A stretch of 64,000 nucleotides of DNA from Siphonodentalium dalli (GCA_032622095.1 CP136066.1:53596609-53660608), one strand, 5' to 3'; counted from the first letter of the stretch, positions 25,601 to 32,172 are shown. Made by a program: numbers and translations. Notes: generated by a model from the letters alone, not told the origin.

Positions 25601-28600
25601 ACTATCAATGTGGAATCCGTTTTTGGTGAGATGTTTCCATATTCACTGAGGGTTTGCGTGTCAATGTGCGTTGACTGGAAAATTATTCATTTGGCGGCCA
25701 TCTTTGACGCCATCTTGGATCCTGAATTTTCCCATGCGCTGATTTTTGCGGATTTTGGATATGTTGTTCCTGAAGCTTTTCCGCGTCGAATGACACCAAA
25801 ATCAGCTTGTATCCAATTTCTTCCGGGTTGACCCCCAAATTCAGCTTCAGCGACCATACTAGTATATATGGGAGACGCGCATATATACTAGAATGCATTG
25901 GCACATGGTTTCGCAATATGTCAGGAAGCTCCAGTCATGTTAGGGTTAACTTGCTATTGAATCAATTTTGTTAAAACCAATTTAAATATATATAAATATT
26001 GTATTGCTACAATGCCGGGTCACTTCAAGTGCTACCTGGGTATAATATGATGAGTCTATTGTAAGGGATGCCGGAGAAGGGGGCACGCGGGGGCACTGTC
26101 CCCTTGCCCTGACCCAGGGGAGTCCAATGGGTACCTGAAAACACAGGTACCCAGAAAAAAAAATTGACCCCACCCCAATAGTACTTAATCCTTTAGGATT
26201 AAGTACTATTGGGGGGTGGGGTCAATATTAGTTCTGGGGACCTGCGCCTGAAAAGTGCCCTCCTCGTGAGTTTCCCCCCCCCACCTTGCCCCTTGATGCT
26301 TCCGGCGTCCCTGTCTATTGTTATCCCTAAACTTGCATGCATATATGATCTCACCTAGGCTAAATGTGAAGAGTACTCAAGAAGGAGTGATAAAAATGTA
26401 TTTTCATATTAACCAGAGAACAAAACTCAATCTCCTTTTTACTCACATATAAATTGATATGGACCAAAATTTTTCATAAAATAATAGGCAAGTATTCTGG
26501 CTCTGTGAATAGTAGATTACACATTTATTACAGGGTTACGGTTACATGGTACTAGAAGATGTCAAGGTTACACCAGATGGCCTCGTCATAACGCAGGGGC
26601 CTGGAAATTACAAGATCCCGTCAGCACGAAACATCCCCGTTGAATTTAATGTCACTCTCCTACAATACAATGAGAATGATACAGCTGTTTATTCATCAAA
26701 GGTATGTCGTGTCTTAACCCTTTCGTGACGGCCCAGACCTGTGCTGGTGCAGCATTAAATTTCTTGTGCCAGTATATTCTCTTAATCTCTTATTTATGAG
26801 AATGCACTGGCTTACAAGCTAGGTCAAGGTAAATATTGTAGAAGTAGAGTGGGTGGTTTGGGGTGGTAGCCCCGGGATTGTCGGAAGCACCGAATGGTAA
26901 CTCCCCTTAACCCCTAAATATTGTTAGCTAATGTATTCTCTTATATACGCGAGGTGTAGCCGAGTCCCAGGGCGTTTTTACCCTGTCCTTGGGTTTCTTT
27001 CTTTAGCTTCATGTTGTGTATTCTTTCGGGTTACTATATATCAAAGACAACTATCTCTAGTTAAATTGTTTCTATACTTTAATTTGCGACGACGTATCCT
27101 ATAGAAGTAGAAACATGGTGAGGATGTATGATGACGACTGACTGGAATAGTTCGATAACACACATACTGGATCCAGAATTCTGGTCCAGTATTTATAGGG
27201 AATGGTCAATTTTGTTTGCAATAGCAAGTGACATATGTTTAAACTGGGCCTGTCAGAATACATAACTCATATGTCACATTTGTGGTTTTTAATGGATTTT
27301 AAAAATACATTTTACCTGATTAGCCAAATGGTTTGCACACCTAAAATAATTTGGTGTCATTGTTGTCATCACATCCTGAACGTACCTATGCAATGTTATG
27401 ATACTAAGTATCAATATGTAATAAATGGTTTATGTAAATTATTGCGCAGGTACGTTCAGGAATCCACCTCACCATCCCTTGTGACCAACATTCCCAAGAG
27501 AGGACATCAGTACCAAGTACGTTCATGTGTCCTTACCCTGTTCTAGTTTGTAGTACACACTGTACTTTACAATACACTGACTATCGAAGTTAGATACTCT
27601 CTAGGTTTTAGTGACCTTTAATAATTTGGAAGATACTAGAACAGAGTCCACGGAAACATCGTTCTGTTACACGAGGCTCTCTATGTCTATTTGACTATGT
27701 GTTGTGAGGAAGTTTATGCTTCTTAAAATTGTTAATAAATGGTGGAATATGTCCATTTCTATTGGGGGGTTAACCCTTTACCCAACAAACCGGCCAAAAC
27801 CGGCCAAATAAAGCTGCAACAGCCTAAATTATCTTGGGTCTGTCTCAATAAAACCATACAAATATGGATATCATTGGAACCAGCTCATTGACCACATTGT
27901 GATGGTTACAGTTATGCCCTGTGCCAATGCATTCTCTTATATATGCGAGTCGACCATAGGTCGCCTCGCATATATAAGAGAATGCATTGGCCTAAAAAAA
28001 AACTTTTTTTAACACTTTTTACCATTATTTCTTACATTCTTTAACATTTTTATAATTTTTAATGTGTTAAGCCAATGCATTCTCTTATATATGCGAGGCG
28101 ACCTATGGTCGACTCGCATATATAAGAGAATGCATTGGCACAGGGCCGTTCTGTTGGGTAAAGGGTTATACCATAAGACAGATCCATCTTATAGTTTATT
28201 ATGATTTTGTACTTTCGATTTCGCACAAATCCGGCCGTATCCGGTGGAATTCTGAGTATTTTAACTTAGTTTAAATGAAGTGTCTGCTTCTTTCTCTTTA
28301 ATAAATGGTGGTGGTGTCTCAACACAGGTGGAATTTTTGTTTTGAACCAAAAATTAGGTGGTCGCGGTCACGTTAAACAGGTGATCGCCCGTTGAAGGTG
28401 ATATATAGAATAAACCAGGTCATCCCTCCGGCAAAAATCTCCCAGATGGCCATATTCAAAACTTAACAAGTCTGGTGTTGTCACATGATTTCATGCTGTT
28501 GGTGAGCCACTACTGATCTTGTGAACTCTTGTGAATGATGCTAATTGATGTTTTATTGTCATGTTTTTTAGGCTGTTGGTGAGCCACCCCTGAATCTTGC

Positions 28601-29250
28601 GAACTCTGTGTTCTTTGCGATCAAAGATGCCGTTACTGCTGCGAGGGCTCAGTCAGGAATTACCGGCATTTTCCAATTCGATGCTCCAGCTACACCTGAC
28701 AGAATTCGTATGTCGTGTGTCGACAGGTTCACTGGACAGGTAAAATCACCAATAATCTACCAAAGGCACGGCAGGGATGTGTGACAGATTAGAGCAGGGA
28801 CCAGTCTATTATTATTTTCTCATTTAGAGTTATTCTTCTTTTTTTATATAGGCCGAGATATCTGTAAAAAGTATTTATTTTGTCTGCTCTTGAGTATCTC
28901 AGCCATGGGTTATTGGATGTCCATGAAATTTGGTATGAAAGTTTCTGTTATAAAAATAGACTAAAACTGTCCAAAATATAATTATACCAGACATAGATAG
29001 AAGCATTTCCGGACAGGTTTCTTTGATTCATATTTATTATTTTATTCCCCAGAATCTATATAAAACTTGTTAGAAGAGACACTATCTTTAAGTGCTAATG
29101 ATCTCATTTTCACTTTTATCAAAGCTTTATAATTTTAAATTGTCTCATTTCTGCCCATGAGTCATTCTGCCAGCACTTTTCATTTTATTTCCATTTCAGG
29201 TTCCTCATCCAGAAGAAGGAACATATCGTCCGTGGGTCGTTAAGCTATAG
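561..29250 (+). CDS. XDH: Xanthine dehydrogenase, 3' part of gene (10 exons)
   Basis: Xanthine dehydrogenase/oxidase oxidises hypoxanthine to xanthine and urate in purine breakdown, and is a cytosolic molybdo-flavoenzyme. Joining exons 561-648, 1385-1480, 10014-10142, 12365-12439, 13480-13532, 13620-13734, 14289-14375, 26534-26701, 28572-28739 and 29200-29250 gives one uninterrupted reading frame. It is collinear with the C-terminal molybdopterin-binding domain of animal XDH, from the RWKKRG motif to the C-terminus. All borders are AG/GT and phases agree. Landmarks are [49 protein letters not shown] and AVGEPP. VGEPP carries the catalytic glutamate of the family (Glu1261 in bovine XDH) and favours XDH over aldehyde oxidase, which has GES there. 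The N-terminal Fe-S and FAD domains and promoter lie upstream of the window. Introns of 8.5 and 12.2 kb are filled with TEs. Confidence 0.93.
840..950. repeat. Palindromic cluster of CACTTAAG/AATTG units
   Basis: Repeated ACTTAAGCACAATTG-type words occur in both orientations and can fold on themselves. They lie directly before a TA-type MITE. A similar palindromic TTAAGTGCAAAT cluster is at 60055-60155. Confidence 0.5.
951..1099. mobile_element. Mariner-type palindromic MITE, truncated copy
   Basis: It starts TA|CAGTAATGCCC and carries the arm CTCCTTAACCACAGCAGAAT in variant form, the TTTCAGGATTTAGTCGGAAA core and part of the mirrored arm. It breaks off near 1099. Full copies of the family are at 10184 and 13776. 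TA flanks point to a Tc1/mariner-mobilised family (inference). Confidence 0.7.
1385..1480 (+). CDS. XDH: XDH exon b (GGALVHVY...EMGQG)
   Basis: Acceptor ttgcag ends at 1384. The exon has 32 codons in phase 0, from [12 protein letters not shown] to GLYVKMMQ, and contains the molybdopterin-contacting EMGQG motif. The first donor gtacgt is at 1481. This end is chosen because the next exon starts with VASR, exactly as in other XDHs (KM.Q/VASR). Immediate in-frame copies of the exon end and donor follow, so donors at 1520 and 1559 are also usable on paper. Confidence 0.92.
1457..2131 (+). repeat. 39-bp minisatellite made of exon end plus splice donor
   Basis: There are about 16 tandem units of 39 bp; unit 4 is 37 bp and the last ones are degenerate. 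The first unit is the last 24 bp of XDH exon b plus its intron donor, so each unit contains the GLYVKMMQ codons followed by GTACGT or a derivative. Perfect gtacgt remains at 1481, 1520, 1559, 1869 and 1947. As 39 is divisible by 3, units 1-3 are in frame; the 2-bp-short unit 4 breaks the frame. Confidence 0.95.
2174..2428. mobile_element. TTAA-type MITE with two internal hairpins
   Basis: It is flanked by TTAA at 2170-2173 and a degraded TTGA at 2429. The left arm has GACGGGAGCTGCACTGGTGC and the right arm CAGGAA.TC.CC.CTCATG. Inside are two copies of the hairpin whose arm is CATTCTCTTATATATGCGAG. Relatives are at 14130, 17139/25945, 26718 and 32859. Confidence 0.7.
2524..2977. mobile_element. 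GTGACCCGCCATAT MITE with 4-bp TSD (copy 1)
   Basis: The 454-bp element starts GTGACCCGCCATAT and ends with the mirrored ATATGGCG.CAC. It is flanked by ATAT on both sides (2520-2523 and 2978-2981). Two copies of the CATTCTCTTATATATGCGAG hairpin (about 2575-2642 and 2864-2933) lie just inside the ends in opposite orientation. A second copy is at 29519. Confidence 0.8.
2982..3732. other. XDH intron, degenerate repeat-like sequence
   Basis: No gene is supported. It contains AAATTTGGTATG-type satellite debris and three TTAGGG-like words near 3505-3530, too few to be telomeric. ATTAT at 3728-3732 is the left target duplication of the next element. Confidence 0.5.
4640..5030. repeat. GACCACG/GAACACG motif array, copy 1
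   Basis: Irregularly spaced words of the form GACCACGG, GAACACGG and GATCACG, on either strand, with few mismatches in the CACG core. The same array recurs at about 5598-5750, 6540-6720 and 7790-8125. The 4860-5200 block is duplicated at about 5600-5930. Confidence 0.75.
6213..7870. repeat. Internal duplication in the 3733-9997 element
   Basis: The block 6213-6720 (GTGCATAATATGTC... to the CACG array) is repeated at about 7336-7870 with small changes. The second copy carries a (TA)n tract at about 7550-7602 that the first lacks. Between them (6721-7335) I see no coding signal. Confidence 0.8.
8236..8603 (-). pseudogene. Broken exon-like coding segment, unknown family
   Basis: On the minus strand a good acceptor (tctcttttcag) is followed by an open frame. 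It encodes [12 protein letters not shown], an acidic linker ([11 protein letters not shown]), a Pro/Gly stretch, then [21 protein letters not shown] one-base shift near 8395 moves the frame into [25 protein letters not shown] and [13 protein letters not shown], ending at a stop. The amphipathic, protein-like composition across the shift suggests a decayed gene exon carried by the element. I do not recognise the family. Confidence 0.4.
8640..9320. other. Inner part of long-TIR element, no gene seen
   Basis: AT-rich sequence with CATCCA/CATGCA-rich stretches and a short (TA)n tract near 8895. No coding feature is supported. Confidence 0.4.
10014..10142 (+). CDS. XDH: XDH exon c (VASR...TAASTSAEL)
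   Basis: There are 43 codons in phase 0, from [12 protein letters not shown] to LSGLAVM, with donor gtgagt at 10143. It contains TAASTSAEL, the family's TAASVSAD-type molybdopterin loop. The 3' splice site is squeezed: a 6.3-kb transposon ends at 9997, so only 16 bp of original intron precede the exon. Confidence 0.93.
10184..10316. mobile_element. Mariner-type MITE, one arm shortened
   Basis: It starts TA|CAGTAATGCCCTAATTAAT and ends with the mirrored ATTAGGGCATTACTG|TA. It has the same arm as 13776-13989, with most of the second arm deleted after the AAGCTCTCGG centre. It begins 41 bp after the donor of XDH exon c. Confidence 0.8.
10317..11690. other. XDH intron with MITE fragments and simple repeats
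   Basis: It contains a poly-T tract near 10540-10560, a short (AGAC)n run near 10718-10742, and diverged pieces of the AGAGGGTGAATTT palindromic MITE between about 11080 and 11420. No coding signal. Confidence 0.5.
11691..12079. repeat. 78-bp tandem array, five units
   Basis: Units start TGTTTTACTAAATACTCATT at 11691, 11769, 11846, 11924 and 12002 (spacing 77-78 bp) and are nearly identical. The array ends in TTGTTGAACTTATTATCTGA (12080-12100), the inverted form of the unit's GTTCAGATAATATGTTCAA. A related palindrome lies at 48557-48615. The long open frames through the array on both strands are repeat artefacts. Confidence 0.95.
12365..12439 (+). CDS. XDH: XDH exon d ([12 protein letters not shown])
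   Basis: There are 25 codons in phase 0, from [12 protein letters not shown] to GSWEEW. The acceptor is ttgacag and the donor is gtgtgt at 12440. It matches the helical ACQ..LKRLEP...GSWE.W segment of XDH. Confidence 0.9.
12698..12822. mobile_element. Mariner-type MITE, 3' half
   Basis: It has the AAGCTCTC centre and one full arm ending GGAATTACTG|TA. The other arm is missing. Same family as 13776-13989. Confidence 0.75.
13023..13349. mobile_element. Palindromic TTAA MITE (GGGTACTGAACAC family)
   Basis: The arms mirror each other over about 325 bp (AAATCCGGCCATTTATGGG against CCCATAAATGGCCGGATTT). TTAA flanks at 13019-13022 and 13350-13353 suggest piggyBac- or Kolobok-type mobilisation (inference). 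Confidence 0.75.
13480..13532 (+). CDS. XDH: XDH exon e ([16 protein letters not shown])
   Basis: The acceptor is cattttag and the donor is gtaata at 13533. It encodes [17 protein letters not shown] plus two bases of the next Arg codon, so phase 2 is completed by the next exon. Confidence 0.9.
13620..13734 (+). CDS. XDH: XDH exon f ([16 protein letters not shown])
   Basis: The acceptor is cattttag. The first base completes the split Arg codon, followed by 38 codons ending LTGDHM and donor gttagt. The motif [17 protein letters not shown] is highly characteristic of XDH. Confidence 0.93.
13776..13989. mobile_element. Mariner-type MITE, complete palindrome
   Basis: Two full arms (TTAACCACAGCAGAATTATG and mirror) surround an AAGCTCTC..GAGAGCTTT centre, flanked by TA. 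This is the reference copy for fragments at 951, 10184, 12698, 32081 and 48071. Confidence 0.85.
14130..14247. mobile_element. TTAA-type hairpin MITE, right half
   Basis: The AATATTGTTAGGCCAATG start is followed by one CATTCTCTTATATATG-type hairpin, then CAGGAAGCTTCAGTCATGAA, ending GGG|TTAA at 14248. Same family as 2174-2428 and 32859-33078. Confidence 0.7.
14289..14375 (+). CDS. XDH: XDH exon g ([16 protein letters not shown])
   Basis: There are 29 codons in phase 0, from [11 protein letters not shown] to GQIEGAFVQ. The acceptor is tttttag and the donor is gtaaga at 14376. It includes the conserved Gln of GQ.EGAFVQ near the molybdenum centre. The next intron is 12,158 bp long and contains the nested transposons. 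Confidence 0.94.
14548..14986. mobile_element. Palindromic MITE, AGAGGGTGAATTT family
   Basis: The arms carry GCAAATAGCATGTCTGTC and AGAATGAGGTCCCCAGAGGG with mirrored copies. The short inner hairpin is around TGCTAGCCC. Diverged copies are at about 11080-11420 and 31478-31770, with a scrap near 32610. No clear target duplication was resolved. Confidence 0.65.
14987..15486. other. XDH intron, nothing recognised
   Basis: No exon, repeat or RNA gene is supported. Short overlapping open frames lack protein-like features. Confidence 0.4.
15495..16915. mobile_element. Non-autonomous hAT transposon
   Basis: It is 1421 bp with ends TAGTGATGAGCCGAT and mirror GGCTCATCACTA. The perfect 8-bp duplication TCTCAGAC is at 15487-15494 and 16916-16923, diagnostic of hAT. 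AATCAGCCGAT-type subterminal words occur at both ends. There is no transposase frame. An internal hairpin of about 40-bp arms (GGATTAACTGTCATGTGGAC) lies at about 16625-16725. Confidence 0.9.
17139..17290. mobile_element. TTAA MITE, left part, split by Academ-like element
   Basis: It begins TTAA|TGACAGGAACTGTGCTGGTGC and contains one full hairpin (about 17164-17245) and the start of a second (ATGCATTCTCTTA), where the 17291 element enters. It continues at 25862-25945 on the far side. Confidence 0.8.
18417..21595 (-). mobile_element. hAT transposon nested in Academ-like gene
   Basis: The 3179-bp element has ends CAGTCCTTCGAATTT and mirror AAAATCGAAGGACTG. TGAACTC flanks both sides (18410-18416, 21596-21602). 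Seven bases match exactly and the eighth differs, consistent with a worn 8-bp hAT duplication. Removing the element and one flank copy restores the Academ-like frame across the site (..[12 protein letters not shown]..). GC-rich GCGCGC words lie near both ends. It carries a BED-finger transposase. Confidence 0.93.
18706..21184 (-). CDS. hAT transposase with BED finger, one frameshift
   Basis: The transposase cuts and pastes its own element in the nucleus. The main frame is 785 codons (21184 to 18827). A BED-type zinc finger is formed by C62, C65, H104 and H108. The RNase H-like core follows with [22 protein letters not shown] and [17 protein letters not shown] hAT dimerisation region [25 protein letters not shown] precedes the end. 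Just after RRLSYD the frame slips: the family-like continuation [14 protein letters not shown]...[10 protein letters not shown] is in the next frame and runs to 18706, with a basic then Ser/Asp-rich tail. So one indel near 19000 (or a sequencing error) separates core and C-terminus. Met at 21139 (MSDSDD) is an alternative start. Confidence 0.85.
25862..25945. mobile_element. TTAA MITE, right part after Academ-like insertion
   Basis: The remainder of the MITE begun at 17139: the hairpin's second half (GGGAGACGCGCATATATA), CAGGAAGCTCCAGTCATG, and GGG|TTAA at 25946-25949. Confidence 0.8.
26063..26312. mobile_element. Palindromic MITE with 9-bp TSD (Mutator-like)
   Basis: GTCTATTGT occurs exactly at 26054-26062 and 26313-26321. 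The ends are AAGGGATGCCGGA and mirror TCCGGCGTCCCT. The centre is a near-perfect palindrome around 26163-26226 (ACCCCACCCCAATAGTAC arms). A 9-bp duplication is typical of Mutator-like elements. A fragment of the arm recurs near 60321-60360. Confidence 0.8.
26534..26701 (+). CDS. XDH: XDH exon h (GYGYMVLED...VYSSK)
   Basis: There are 56 codons in phase 0, from [12 protein letters not shown] to AVYSSK, containing [16 protein letters not shown]. The acceptor is attacag and the donor is gtatgt at 26702. A TTAA MITE starts only 16 bases after the exon. Confidence 0.94.
26718..26980. mobile_element. TTAA-type hairpin MITE, degraded
   Basis: The TTAA at 26714-26717 is followed by CCCTTTCGTGACGG and GTGCTGGTGCAGCATTAAA, a worn hairpin (about 26768-26813) and half of a second one (26930-26955). 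An unrelated stretch sits between them and the right end is not resolved. The left end is 12 bases past the donor's first base at 26702. Confidence 0.6.
26981..27769. other. XDH intron, no feature recognised
   Basis: A local inverted pair TGAACGTACCT / AGGTACGTTC lies near 27377-27460. Otherwise no repeat family or exon is supported. Confidence 0.4.
27774..28165. mobile_element. CCCTTTACCCAACA MITE with two hairpins
   Basis: Ends CCCTTTACCCAACA and mirror TGTTGGGTAAAGGG are flanked by TTAA (27770-27773) and TTAT (28166-28169). Two perfect-looking CATTCTCTTATATATGCGAG hairpins (about 27919-27992 and 28071-28140) lie in opposite orientation, as in the GTGACCC family, but the ends differ. Confidence 0.75.
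28495..28533 (+). pseudogene. Decayed tandem copy of XDH exon i start
   Basis: This segment matches the first ~39 bp of exon i (GCTGTTGGTGAGCCAC...) 77 bp downstream with a few changes, and the preceding TTGTCA.. intron bases also match. The AG of the acceptor has become AT and a stop interrupts the frame. It reads as a duplicated 3' splice site that is no longer usable. Confidence 0.75.
28572..28739 (+). CDS. XDH: XDH exon i (AVGEPP catalytic Glu exon)
   Basis: There are 56 codons in phase 0, from [20 protein letters not shown] to VDRFTGQ. The acceptor is tttttag and the donor is gtaaaa at 28740. The catalytic glutamate is residue 4 of the exon. An imperfect copy of the exon start lies 77 bp upstream. 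Confidence 0.95.
29200..29250 (+). CDS. XDH: XDH terminal exon and stop
   Basis: The acceptor is atttcag. The exon encodes [16 protein letters not shown] and a TAG stop at 29248-29250. It matches the short C-terminal PW.V.. tail of XDH proteins. It is short, so the call rests on collinearity with the preceding exons. Confidence 0.88.
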   Translation, partial: VPHPEEGTYRPWVVKL

Positions 29251-29518
29251 TAGACTGATCTCACTAGCGAATAATAGCTAACAGTTTGGATGTACATATC
29301 TACCTCAGTGCTTTATTTTGTTAAAGACAAAATAGTTTTTACTCAACATATTTCCATATATACAGGATATTATATTTCAAATCAACAGACTATATTTATT
29401 TTTTTAATTAGGGTTCTTGTAAACAGTATTTATTCCTGCGACTTTGGAGAAAGTTAATTGGGACATCAAGGCTTGTGTTCACCAACTGGGTTTATTTTAT
29501 AAAGCAGGTAGTTTATTT
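29251..29518 (+). other. XDH: XDH 3' untranslated region (proximal part)
   Basis: AT-rich sequence follows the stop up to a MITE at 29519. I see no AATAAA on the + strand here. The first one downstream is at 30197-30202, beyond the MITE, so the 3' UTR may run through the MITE or use a variant signal. Inference only. Confidence 0.4.
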
Positions 29519-29937
29519 GTGACCCGCCATATCAAATCCAGTTGTAAGTCGGGATTTTTTTTACCCTGTGCCAATGCATTCTCTATGGTCGACTCGCATA
29601 TATAAGAGAATGCATTGGCCTAACAATTTTTTACAATTTTAATAATTTTTTCTTGTATTCTTTTATAATTTCACCCATACAGACCCCCAGACAAACATGA
29701 GCAGACGACACTCTTCTATATGCTTCTATATATGTGTGAGGCTCCCTGCAGGGTAATGGATGTTTTTTATTTTATGTCCTAAAAACTGTAAGAAACATTT
29801 ATTTAAAAAAATTGTTAGGCCAATGCATTCTCTTATATATGCGAGGCGACCTATTGTTGACTCGCATATATAAGAGAATGCATTGGCACAGGGTAAACAA
29901 GTCCCGACTTACGACTGGATTTGATATGGCGGGTCAC
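29519..29937. mobile_element. GTGACCCGCCATAT MITE with 4-bp TSD (copy 2)
   Basis: The 419-bp element has TIRs GTGACCCGCCATATCAAATC and mirror and is flanked by ATTT at 29515-29518 and 29938-29941. It has two hairpins; the first has lost part of one arm. It is close to the 2524-2977 copy throughout, including the TGAGCAGACGACACTCTTC middle. It lies in or just past the XDH 3' UTR. Confidence 0.85.
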
Positions 29938-30149
29938 ATTTATGGAAGCGTCTGAACCCACAATGTAACCTTCGCTATCGAAGTCATCGTCAATACGATT
30001 GACCCAATCTATCAGGTTTGCCATTTGTCAACACGATTTAAATCAAGAACACTCGCCAGTTAAAATCATACTCTATTGTTCCAGATGAACATGCATGCAC
30101 GTTTATTAATTCATCGAAAATTTCCACCCTGCATGTTAGTCAGTTTATT

Positions 30150-30730
30150 GCCCCCCTCAATTTTTTTTTGGGGGCGGGGGACTATTAAACGTCCGTAATA
30201 AATATCCGTCCATATGGAAAGTTTCCAGATGAGAACTTTATTTTGGGTTATCGGATCAAAACCAAATTTGGTATCTGAGTTTATCAGCTCAAAACACAGG
30301 TCAATTTCGCATAAGTCTGTCTATTTTTGCTGGAGTTTTGGCCTCTTTCCAACTTAGAATTTTTTTGTTTTGAGGTTTACGGATGAGAACTTTAGTTTGT
30401 GTGATCAGATCAGAACCACATTGGCTGTGTGAGGTTATCAGTTCCAAATACAGGTCAAGTTTGAATATGGGTTCGGTCCGCCCATTTTTGCCTGAGTTAT
30501 GGTCCTTGTCGAATTAGAATTTGCCGATTATTTCGGTTTCTGGATGATATCTTTACTTTTAGTTATCTGATTATTTTTAAATTTAACTGAATCTCTTGAT
30601 ATTTGTGGAATCTCTTGATATTTGAATCTCTTGATATTTGGTACGTGGTTCAAATTTCAGAAGACTAAGGCCAGGTCTGAATTTGGTCATGGTCCGATGA
30701 ATTTTCAGAGTAAAAAAAAAAGCTATCCTT
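30150..30730. repeat. Degenerate satellite, ~150-bp units
   Basis: Repeated phrases GATGAGAACTTTA, ACCAAATTTGGTAT and GAGTTATGGTCC recur about every 150-170 bp with heavy divergence. Similar units are at 34060-34490. From 29942 to 30150 nothing is recognised. Confidence 0.55.
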
Positions 30731-30838
30731 AAGCCACATTTTCTGGGGGCACATGTCGGCAACCTTTCATTTTATTTGGTCCCTCCACAGGAAACAAAAA
30801 TGTTCTATTAACAAAAATAGTGGGGAGGCGTTTCTTAG

Positions 30839-31284
30839 GCCCGTTTTATACGTCGAGCCAGACACGGGTCGCGCCAGCCTAATTAGTGTGAAAATGACAA
30901 AGTTCAAGATATCGCGACTGGAGCACGACGTATAAAACCAACTGGCTCGTCAGAATTTCTCTGGCACGACCCGACGTGCTACACGTCTGGTACCGACGTG
31001 CTACAGCCTACACGTCTGGGGCTCGATGCTGTTTTATACGACGTGCTAAACACGCGTCGCGCTAAGATGATTCAGGGAAAACCATTCCCCATTTAGGACC
31101 CCTTAGGCGGAGAGCATGCGCAATTTGAATTTTTTGGCGTTATTACGTTATCTATTGAGTCATCCTAGTGCGACCCGTGTCTGGCACGTCTTATAAAACA
31201 GCGTCGGGCCACAGACGGATCTTCTGACAAAGGATGTTTGAAAGATAGTGCGACCCGTGTTTGGCGCGACGTATAAAACGGGCC
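30839..31284. mobile_element. Inverted-repeat element GGCCCGTTTTATACGTCG
   Basis: The 446-bp element has ends GGCCCGTTTTATACGTCG and mirror. Internal copies of the same word (GACGTATAAAAC, CGACGTGCTA) occur in both orientations, with CAGACACGGGTCGC as the inner arm. No convincing target duplication. Three short CGTTTTGATGCCAGCTGT direct repeats follow at about 31315-31355. Confidence 0.7.
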
Positions 31285-31477
31285 GTATTTCTCTGTTGAT
31301 GCCAGCTGTATACGTTTTGATGCCAGCTGTGTACGTTTTGATGCCAGCTGTACACAATCACACATCATTTGTATGGCTGGTATTGATAGTACATGTATGA
31401 CATAATTATATTCCATTATACTCGCAAAACACGTAAAAGCACTTTGTTTCAGAAGTGTGTTATAGAAAGTACTCAAG

Positions 31478-31770
31478 CCTGCAAATAGTGTGTCTGTCAT
31501 TTGCAGAATGAGGTCCCCAGAGGGTGAATTTAGTGATGCTACCCAGCACAGCAGAGACCTCATTCTGCCTTATGACTCATCTTCTGGGAAGTATCCATGG
31601 TCTCAAATTTAGTTTCTATATCCCCTGATATGCAGACGATAAAATGCATAATCAAGGTGACTAATGGGTGAACAATACCAACTTCAACTTGGGAACTTCA
31701 ATCTGATCCTAGGTCTCCCAGAATGAGGTTCCCAGAGGGAGAATTTGGTGATGCTAGCCCACCATGATAA
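31478..31770. mobile_element. AGAGGGTGAATTT palindromic MITE, diverged
   Basis: It contains TGTCATTTGCAGAATGAGG, AGAGGGTGAATTTAGTGATG and later mirrored and direct copies of the arms, as in 14548-14986. Boundaries are approximate. 31771-32080 shows nothing recognisable. Confidence 0.6.
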
Positions 31771-32080
31771 GAGCCTTAAAATAATGTTTATTTGACTGTC
31801 TGACATTTTGTCAGGCACCAAACAGACATGGTCTGACATTTCAAAATGAGGCCTCACTTGTCTTTTTTGTCACCTGAAATAATGCCAAGTGAAACTAATA
31901 ATGATGTATTGTCCCCCAATTATGTTCCTCTTCTCAATTGTCACTTTTACTATAAATAATGCAATCTTCCCACCCTGGCCACAACATCATACATGCTTTC
32001 CAATTTCCACGCTCAATAATAATAATATTCTAAGGTTATAGAAATCTGCAATTGCTCTAATCCCGGCGCTGTTACTAGTA

Positions 32081-32172
32081 CAGTAATGCCCATGGTAATT
32101 GACCACTTAACCACAGCAGAATTATGGGTAAATCTGCTGTGGTTAAGTGGTCAATTACTTTGGGCATTACTG
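32081..32172. mobile_element. Short mariner-type palindromic MITE
   Basis: A 92-bp near-perfect palindrome, CAGTAATGCCCATGGTAATT... and mirror, flanked by TA. It keeps only the outer arms of the 13776 family. Confidence 0.85.

Larger units (their letters stand above)
17291..25861 (-). mobile_element. Decayed autonomous Academ-like transposon
   Basis: The 8571-bp element has ends TAGTGTGGTCG and mirror CGACCATACTA. About 450 bp of recognisable imperfect inverted repeat lies at each end (17291-17720 and about 25400-25861). The target is the MITE hairpin: left flank TTA (17288-17290), right flank GTA (25862-25864), i.e. a 3-bp duplication with one change. Subterminal AAGATGGCGTCC words occur as in the element at 41465. 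Inside is a minus-strand transposase pseudogene, itself hit by a hAT element. The 3-bp TSD, XPG-like nuclease and Cys cluster fit the Academ superfamily. 24,770-25,400 holds its promoter side and inner TIR only. Confidence 0.85.

Noticed and set aside
561-29250. Aldehyde oxidase instead of XDH
   Set aside because: The AVGEPP motif and overall exon text match XDH; aldehyde oxidases carry GES-type residues at that position.
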